Part shown: piece by piece, positions 58,909 through 64,000 of the stretch
Layout: every line of letters begins with the position of its first letter
Position numbering within the stretch: the first letter of the stretch is position 1
Source: a bacterium
GTDB lineage: Bacteria > Bacillota > Clostridia > Christensenellales > Aristaeellaceae
NCBI GenBank assembly: GCA_004563405.1
Contig: SFTH01000008.1
Coordinates: 1 to 64,000, forward strand
DNA: 64,000 nucleotides
Reading direction: 5' to 3'
Notes under the pieces: model-generated
What the model saw: only the letters and a program-made list of their open reading frames with translations
What the model was told of the DNA's origin: nothing
Databases searched by the model: none
Translations under genes and position numbers: made by a program

Positions 58909-59844
58909 ATGAAAGTTGGTCTGTATTCCATTTCTTATTCGGGAACCTGGTACAACGACCGTCCGGCGCTGACGGTGGAGGAGGTCATCGACAAGGCGAA
59001 GGCCTACGGCTACGACGGCGTTGAGATCGACCTGAAGCGCCCCCACGGCTCTCCCATCGACCTGGACGCGAAGCGTTGCGCGGAGATTCGCGCCTATGCG
59101 CAGTCCCAGGGCATTGAGATCTGCGGCGTCGCGGCCAACAACAACTTCTCCTCGCCGGTGGCCGAGCAGCTTGAAAACGAGCTTCTGATGGTCAAGGAGC
59201 AGATTCGCGTGGCCCGCGAGCTGGGCGCGCCGGTGCTCCGCCTCTTCGTGGCCTGGCGCGGCGTGACCTATCGCAACGGCATCGCCACCTATGAAATCAC
59301 CCGGAGGATGAACACCTTCTACGATTCCCTGGACTACGAAATCCGTCTGCGCGCGGTGCAGTGCTTCAAGGAGTGCGCGAAGTGGGCGGAGGAGGCCGGC
59401 GTGGTGCTGGCGCTTCAGAACCATGAGCCGGTGATTCGCAGCTACACCGACATGCTGGACTTCGTCCGCTGGGTGGATTCGCCGAACTTCAAGTGCTGCC
59501 TGGACGCGCCCAACTGCGGCCTGACCGCCCACACCCAGAGCGACGAATACCTCACCCGCGCCGTCCAGGACGTGGGCGCGCTTCAGATGATCACCCACGC
59601 CAACGGCGAGCTCCGGGAGGAGGACGGACAGGTGGTCATGTTCCCCTACGAGGCGCACAATCCCATCTATCCCAACTATCGCGCCTTCATCCGCGCGCTG
59701 AAGCAGGTGGGCTACGAGGGATACATCAACTACGAATTCTGCCACATGCCCTTCTACGACGGCAAGGTGCTGGGCTACGACTACGTGGACGAACAGGTCC
59801 GGCTCGCGCAGCGCTACTTCCGGGAGCTGATTGCGCAGGCATGA
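58909..59844 (+). CDS. Xylose isomerase-like TIM-barrel protein (sugar isomerase/epimerase)
   Basis: 311 residues; GGAGG 8 nt before the ATG at 58909. AP endonuclease 2/xylose isomerase-like barrel: Y-D-G-V-E-I-D-L near residue 36, A-L-Q-N-H-E near 165 (metal Glu/His region), D-A-P-N-C-G near 199, H-A-N-G near 228 and N-Y-E-F-C near 279. Typical of isomerases or epimerases acting on sugars, inosose or hydroxypyruvate. Its position between Gfo/Idh genes and a sugar importer supports carbohydrate catabolism. Confidence 0.88.
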   Translation: MKVGLYSISYSGTWYNDRPALTVEEVIDKAKAYGYDGVEIDLKRPHGSPIDLDAKRCAEIRAYAQSQGIEICGVAANNNFSSPVAEQLENELLMVKEQIRVARELGAPVLRLFVAWRGVTYRNGIATYEITRRMNTFYDSLDYEIRLRAVQCFKECAKWAEEAGVVLALQNHEPVIRSYTDMLDFVRWVDSPNFKCCLDAPNCGLTAHTQSDEYLTRAVQDVGALQMITHANGELREEDGQVVMFPYEAHNPIYPNYRAFIRALKQVGYEGYINYEFCHMPFYDGKVLGYDYVDEQVRLAQRYFRELIAQA

Positions 59845-59852
59845 GATACGGA

Positions 59853-59875
59853 AAATAAAGCACAATGCTTTATTT
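59853..59875 (+). other. AT-rich intergenic hairpin before the binding-protein gene
   Basis: AAATAAAGCA (59853-59862) pairs perfectly with TGCTTTATTT (59866-59875) around a 3-nt loop, just before the ribosome site AAAGGAGG of the substrate-binding protein. It could be an RNA-stabilising or processing stem or an operator. Confidence 0.5.
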
Positions 59876-59897
59876 ATAGAAAAAGGAGGAAGGTAAC

Positions 59898-60935
59898 ATG
59901 AAAAAGACCCTGGTTTTCCTGCTCGCCGCTGCGCTGCTGCTCTGCAGCTTCGCAAGTGCGGAGACGATCCGCGTTGCTTCCCACAACGCCGTTGTCGAAG
60001 GCAACGCGTATCGCTCTGAATACGAGCTCGACATTCAGAACGCCGCAGCTGCCGCTGCGGAGTACGGCTACGACGTCTCCTACGCGTCCTTCGTGGCCAA
60101 CAAGGACCCGTCGCTCGAGAGCCAGATGCTTGAGCAGAGCATCAACGAGGGCTACGACATCATCCTGATCGACCCCATCTCCCCCACCGGCCTGGATCCC
60201 ATCATCGAGAAGGCGAAGGACGCCGGCATCATCTGGCTGAACTGCGACTGCGAGTACTACTCCGACGAAGTCATCAACGTCTGCCTGGACCAGTATCAGT
60301 GGGCCTACGACGGCGCGAAGTACCTGGCGGAGAAGCTGGGCAAGGGCGCGAAGATCGTCGTCTTTGACGCAATCGACGGCAACGCCGCCAACGAGCAGCG
60401 CGAGCGCGCCTTCAACGACATCATCGAGGAGTACGATCTCGAAGTCGTCAAGCGCGTGAACCACAACTGGGATGCGGCTCTGGCCCAGCAGCTGATGACC
60501 GAGATCATCAACTCCGGCGTGGAGTACGACGGCATCCTCTGCTCCAATCAGGCCTTCTTCATCCTCAACGCCCTGGACGAGGCGGGCGCCGCCTATCCCA
60601 AGGCCATCGCCCTGGACGACCACACCGGCTGGGCCCAGAACATGCTGACCCTGAATGCCGAGGAAGAGGTTCTGCCCTATCTCTTCATCAGCAACACCCC
60701 GGGCGTGGGCGCCATCGCCCTGAACATTGGCCTGAACATGCTGGCCGGCTATGAGCTGCGCGACGACATCTTCGGCAATCCCGACTACAACTCCATCTAC
60801 GTTGCCTCCACCTTCCAGTTCTCCTACGAGAACCAGGAGGAATACCGCGACTACATGATGGCCCTGGACACCAACAACAAGGCCACCTTCTGGTACACCA
60901 TCGACGAGTGCCGCGAGCTGTACTTCAAGTCCTGA
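59898..60935 (+). CDS. Sugar ABC transporter substrate-binding protein (ribose type)
   Basis: 345 residues with a signal peptide (L-V-F-L-L-A-A-A-L-L-L-C-S-F-A-S-A). The mature part is a periplasmic-binding-protein 4 fold: two Rossmann-like lobes with Y-D-I-I-L-I-D-P near residue 95, D-G-N-A-A-N-E-Q-R near 160 and D-D-H-T-G near 240. No obvious lipobox, since A-L-L-L-C-S is inside the hydrophobic core, but anchoring there is conceivable. It would deliver a sugar or polyol to the importer encoded next. GGAGG before the ATG is strong. Confidence 0.92.
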   Translation: MKKTLVFLLAAALLLCSFASAETIRVASHNAVVEGNAYRSEYELDIQNAAAAAAEYGYDVSYASFVANKDPSLESQMLEQSINEGYDIILIDPISPTGLDPIIEKAKDAGIIWLNCDCEYYSDEVINVCLDQYQWAYDGAKYLAEKLGKGAKIVVFDAIDGNAANEQRERAFNDIIEEYDLEVVKRVNHNWDAALAQQLMTEIINSGVEYDGILCSNQAFFILNALDEAGAAYPKAIALDDHTGWAQNMLTLNAEEEVLPYLFISNTPGVGAIALNIGLNMLAGYELRDDIFGNPDYNSIYVASTFQFSYENQEEYRDYMMALDTNNKATFWYTIDECRELYFKS

Positions 60936-60950
60936 TCCGGTCTCATCTTC

Positions 60951-60975
60951 GCTCTGCCGGTTCCGCCGGCAGAGC
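60951..60975 (+). terminator. Hairpin between binding protein and ATPase genes
   Basis: GCTCTGCCGG (60951-60960) pairs with CCGGCAGAGC (60966-60975); the following GGAGTCTTTCCCCCTT is a weak T tract. It probably reduces read-through so that the binding protein is made in excess. Confidence 0.55.
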
Positions 60976-61106
60976 GGAGTCTTTCCCCCTTCCTGAATTT
61001 CGAATGTCCGGCCGCCGCCCGTTCAGCGCGGCGACCTGTATATAGAACGACAAGTCCCATCCCGGAAAAATCAATTGCAGAAACAACAGTGCAGGGAGAT
61101 GAATGA

Positions 61107-62624
61107 ATGTTAGAGATGCATGGAATCACCAAGTCCTTTGACGCCGTAAAGGCCTTGAAGGGCGCGTCCCTCTCCGTAAAGCCGGGAGAGATACGCGCGC
61201 TGCTTGGTGCGAATGGTTCCGGAAAATCCACCATGGTAAAGGTGCTGGCCGGACTGGTCAAGCCGGACGGCGGCGAAATCACGATTGATGCAAAGCCCGT
61301 GCACATCCACTCCTCGCGGGATTCCGCCCAGCTGGGCATCGCGACGGCCTTTCAGGACCTGAGCCTGATTCCGACGATGTCCGTGCTGGACAACATCAAG
61401 CTGGGCCGGGAGACCGTGCGCCGCACCGGAACCATCGACGCAAAGAAGGACCGCCGGGACGTGGAGGATCTGCTGGCGCGCTTCCACCTCAAGTGCGACC
61501 CCGATGCCTACGCGCAGACGCTGATGCCCTCCACCCAGAGCATGCTGGAGGTGGCGAAGGCAGTCTTCGCCAGGCCCCGGCTGTTGCTGCTGGACGAGGT
61601 CACAGCGACGCTCCATCAGGACGAAATCGAGGTCCTGTTCCAGATTTTGCAGGAGCTCAAGGCTGAGGGCGTTTCCATCATCTATGTGACGCACCGCATG
61701 AAGGAGATCGCGCAGCTCTGTGACAGCGCCGTCATCATGCGCAACGGCGAGACGGTGTGCGAGCTGGAGGGCGACGAGCTGGCGGATCTGGATCAGATCG
61801 TATACTACATGACCGGCAAGTATCCGGAAAAGAGCCAGGCGGCCCAGGCCGCGCAGGCCTCCGAGCCGGAGGGCGAGCCGGTGCTGGCGGTGAAGGATCT
61901 GAAGTACACCCCCAAGGTGCGGGGCATCGACCTGGAGGCCTACCGGGGCGAAATCGTCGGCATCAGCGGCCTGGACGGCCAGGGCCAGTCGGAATTCATC
62001 CGCCTGCTGCTGGGCGAATTCCACGCCGAGTCCGGAACGATCGTCTACCGCGGCAAGGAGACGGCCTTCAAAAATCCCGCCGAGGCCGTGGCGAACGACG
62101 TCGGCTTCATCTCGGGCGAGCGCAACCGCGAGGCGATCTTCGACCGGCGCACCATCTCGGAAAACCTCTATGTCGGCGCCTCCGCCCGGGGCGGACTCTT
62201 CCGCTTCATCCCCAACCGCAAAATACAGGAATTCTCCCGCAAGGCCGTGGAGAAATACAACATCAAGATCGGCCGAATTGACGACCCGGCCAGCTCCCTC
62301 TCCGGCGGCAACCAGCAGAAGCTGGTGGTGGCGCGCTGGATCGCCCAGATGCCGGATCTTCTGCTGCTGGACGACCCCACCAAGGGCGTGGACATCAACT
62401 CCCGCCGGGAGATTCACCAGATTCTGAGAGACTGTGCGCGCCAGGGCATGACGGTCGTCGTGTCGTCCAGCGACAACGACGAGCTGATGGATCTGGCCGA
62501 CCGCATCTATGTGTTCTACGAGGGCCGCGTCAGCGCGATGCTCTCCGGAGAGAGCAAGACACAGGAGCGCCTAGTGGCGGAAATGATGGGCGTTTCCCGG
62601 AAGGGAGGAAGCGAAAATGCGTGA
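61107..62624 (+). CDS. Sugar ABC transporter ATPase, RbsA/MglA-like
   Basis: 505 residues with two fused nucleotide-binding domains. The first has Walker A G-A-N-G-S-G-K-S-T and Walker B L-L-L-L-D-E, but its signature is L-M-P-S-T-Q-S-M instead of L-S-x-G-Q. The second has a degenerate Walker A (G-L-D-G-Q-G-Q-S-E), an intact L-S-G-G-N-Q-Q-K and Walker B L-L-L-L-D-D-P. Asymmetry of the second Walker A is normal for ribose-type importers; loss of the first signature is more extreme than usual. Overlaps the permease gene by 8 bp. Confidence 0.93.
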   Translation: MLEMHGITKSFDAVKALKGASLSVKPGEIRALLGANGSGKSTMVKVLAGLVKPDGGEITIDAKPVHIHSSRDSAQLGIATAFQDLSLIPTMSVLDNIKLGRETVRRTGTIDAKKDRRDVEDLLARFHLKCDPDAYAQTLMPSTQSMLEVAKAVFARPRLLLLDEVTATLHQDEIEVLFQILQELKAEGVSIIYVTHRMKEIAQLCDSAVIMRNGETVCELEGDELADLDQIVYYMTGKYPEKSQAAQAAQASEPEGEPVLAVKDLKYTPKVRGIDLEAYRGEIVGISGLDGQGQSEFIRLLLGEFHAESGTIVYRGKETAFKNPAEAVANDVGFISGERNREAIFDRRTISENLYVGASARGGLFRFIPNRKIQEFSRKAVEKYNIKIGRIDDPASSLSGGNQQKLVVARWIAQMPDLLLLDDPTKGVDINSRREIHQILRDCARQGMTVVVSSSDNDELMDLADRIYVFYEGRVSAMLSGESKTQERLVAEMMGVSRKGGSENA

Positions 62625-63669
62625 AAAATTCCAGCGCAAATGGGCGTCCTTCAAAAGACAGCCCGCCTTTACCGGCTTCTGCCTGCTCATGGCGGTGCTC
62701 GTGCTCAACATCATCATTCAGACGCCGGCCAAGTTCTTCACGGCGAACAACATCCGCATCCTCTGCTCCAAGAACGCGCCCCTGGTTCTGACCTGCATGG
62801 GTCAGGCGGTGCTGATGATGTGCGGCCTGCTGGATCTGTCCACGGGCATCCAGCTCGCGTTCGTCAACGTCATCACCATTATGCTCCCCCAGGAGCTGGG
62901 CGTCCCCGTGGCGCTGGGCTGGGTGGCGGGCCTGCTGGGCGGCGTGCTGGTCTCGGCGTTCTGCGGCTTCTGCATCGTCAAGCTGCGCCTGCCGGCCATG
63001 CTGACGACCTTCTCCATCACCTACATCATCAAGGGCGTGAACGTCCTGATCATGAGCGAGCCCCAGGGCAAGGTGGATAAGATCATCTGGAAGACCTACG
63101 ACTCTATGGTGCTGGGCGTCATCCCCTTCGCGGCGCTGGTGATTCTGCTGGTGCTGATCATCTGGCAGTACATCCGCCGTACGCCCTTCGGCAAGCACAT
63201 CTACGCGGTGGGCAACAACCCCCGCAATGCCTATGCGATCGGCATCAACCCGGAGAAGATTCAGATGGAGGCCTTCATCATCAAGGGCTTCATCGTCGGC
63301 CTGGCGGGCCTGTGCCTGACCGCATCGAACGCCTCCGGCAATCCCCTGCAGGCCGAGGAGTACGGCCTGCGCTCCCTCTCCGCCTGCATCCTGGGCGGCA
63401 TGAACTTCGGCGGCTGGGGCAGCATGAGCTGCGGCGTGCTGGGCGGCAGCTTCCTGGTCATCGTTCAGAACACAGTGTACTATCTGTTCAATTTCCTGAC
63501 GAAGGCGATTCCCGGGCTGATGATCAACTCCTACTGGCAGAATCTGGTGAGCGACGTAATCATCTTCCTCGGCCTGCTGGCGACCATCATCACCACCAAG
63601 GCGCAGCGGGAGACCCTGAAGCAGGGATTCGTAAAGCAGTTGAAGCGGGGTGAAAAGTATGGCGGATAG
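62617..63669 (+). CDS. Sugar ABC transporter permease, RbsC-like
   Basis: 350 residues, about eight to ten membrane helices, BPD_transp_2 family. G-L-L-D-L-S-T-G-I-Q near residue 69 corresponds to the conserved G-x-x-D-L-S-V-G motif, and A-V-G-N-N-P-R-N-A-Y-A-I-G-I-N near 198 is the ATPase-contacting loop. Overlaps both its neighbours, so tightly co-translated. Confidence 0.95.
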   Translation: MREKFQRKWASFKRQPAFTGFCLLMAVLVLNIIIQTPAKFFTANNIRILCSKNAPLVLTCMGQAVLMMCGLLDLSTGIQLAFVNVITIMLPQELGVPVALGWVAGLLGGVLVSAFCGFCIVKLRLPAMLTTFSITYIIKGVNVLIMSEPQGKVDKIIWKTYDSMVLGVIPFAALVILLVLIIWQYIRRTPFGKHIYAVGNNPRNAYAIGINPEKIQMEAFIIKGFIVGLAGLCLTASNASGNPLQAEEYGLRSLSACILGGMNFGGWGSMSCGVLGGSFLVIVQNTVYYLFNFLTKAIPGLMINSYWQNLVSDVIIFLGLLATIITTKAQRETLKQGFVKQLKRGEKYGG

Positions 63670-64000
63670 AGAGCAGACGACCATGAAGATGAAGATCCAG
63701 CGCTTTGTAAAGTACAATCGCCCGGGCATGGCGGCGGTCATCGCCCTGCTGCTGTTGCTGATCACGGTCATCCTCAACCCCAGGTCCCTGAACATCAACA
63801 CCTTCGGCTCCATACTGGTGCAGACCATGCTGCTGAGCTTCGCGGCGGCGGGACAGACCATGGTGGTCATCTCCGGCGGCGTGGACCTCTCGGTGGGCGC
63901 GGTGATGTCGATGGCCTGCATCATCACCACCGGCATCATGCAGGGACAGACGGGGCGCTTCATTCCCGTGCTCATCGCGGCGCTGGCCACGGGCGCGGTC
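63659..64000 (+). CDS. Second sugar ABC permease, partial at the right edge
   Basis: Open from the ATG at 63659 to the window end without a stop (114 codons visible). It starts inside the previous gene. The translation has a basic N-terminus, a first membrane helix and V-I-S-G-G-V-D-L-S-V-G-A-V-M-S, the canonical RbsC-type motif. With the permease before it this gives a heterodimeric channel for the importer. Confidence 0.9.
   Translation, partial: MADREQTTMKMKIQRFVKYNRPGMAAVIALLLLLITVILNPRSLNINTFGSILVQTMLLSFAAAGQTMVVISGGVDLSVGAVMSMACIITTGIMQGQTGRFIPVLIAALATGAV

Overview
The window reads as one contiguous stretch of a high-G+C chromosome. Strong GGAGG-type ribosome binding sites, sigma-A promoters of TTGACA/TATAAT type, rho-independent terminators between most convergent genes, AdoCbl riboswitches, a small alarmone synthetase, BspA-type leucine-rich repeats, a glycyl radical enzyme and corrinoid methyl transfer all point to an anaerobic Bacillota of class Clostridia, probably a gut organism. 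The genus cannot be fixed from the sequence. No rRNA, CRISPR array or insertion sequence was seen; there is one tRNA.

1-12.8 kb: the most unusual part. After a long Sel1-repeat protein come two gene blocks transcribed divergently from about 8.4 kb. Leftward: a divergent ECF-like sigma factor, a zinc-type anti-sigma factor, a transglutaminase-like/zinc-ribbon/LRR fusion and a 1157-residue zinc-ribbon/SPFH-like/coiled-coil protein. Rightward: a small SPFH-like protein, an unknown helical protein, two ESCRT-III-like helical proteins, a MIT-AAA ATPase of Vps4 type and a third ESCRT-III-like protein. Three copies of one bipartite motif (GGATAT, 14 nt, CGTT) lie exactly upstream of the sigma gene, the first rightward gene and the first ESCRT-III-like gene. 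I read this as a self-contained, sigma-controlled membrane-remodelling system resembling eukaryotic and archaeal ESCRT-III/Vps4.

12.9-31.4 kb: mostly ordinary genome: a holin-4-like membrane protein, RluA pseudouridine synthase, ZIP transporter, diguanylate cyclase with a Cys-rich sensor, a C39-like secreted protease, an SDR, a 2-hydroxyacid dehydrogenase, a PHP phosphatase, a small alarmone synthetase, an OmpR/HK pair, an AraC regulator, a Cys-rich protein with an MFS transporter, lipoate ligase, a second MFS protein, pyrG behind a leader terminator, and a methyl-THF:corrinoid methyltransferase.

31.4-34.5 kb: a cobalamin region on the minus strand. Two AdoCbl riboswitches precede a secreted CbiK-like chelatase with a tetrapyrrole-type lipoprotein, and (through a long leader with two terminators) the corrinoid methyltransferase. 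tRNA-Arg(ACG) follows at 34.6 kb.

34.9-44.1 kb: a small membrane protein, a second HK/RR pair, and a rightward operon of SGNH-like protein, MBOAT acyltransferase, acyl carrier protein, SLC13 carboxylate transporter and AMP-forming ligase. This looks like a dlt-like pathway that decorates an envelope polymer with an imported carboxylic acid.

44.4-64 kb: a catabolic island: an AraC regulator divergent from a PHP/DUF3604 protein, four Gfo/Idh/MocA proteins (one degenerate), a glycyl radical enzyme with its activase, a Gld-type ABC exporter with auxiliary proteins, a xylose-isomerase-like TIM barrel, and a ribose-type sugar ABC importer running off the right edge.
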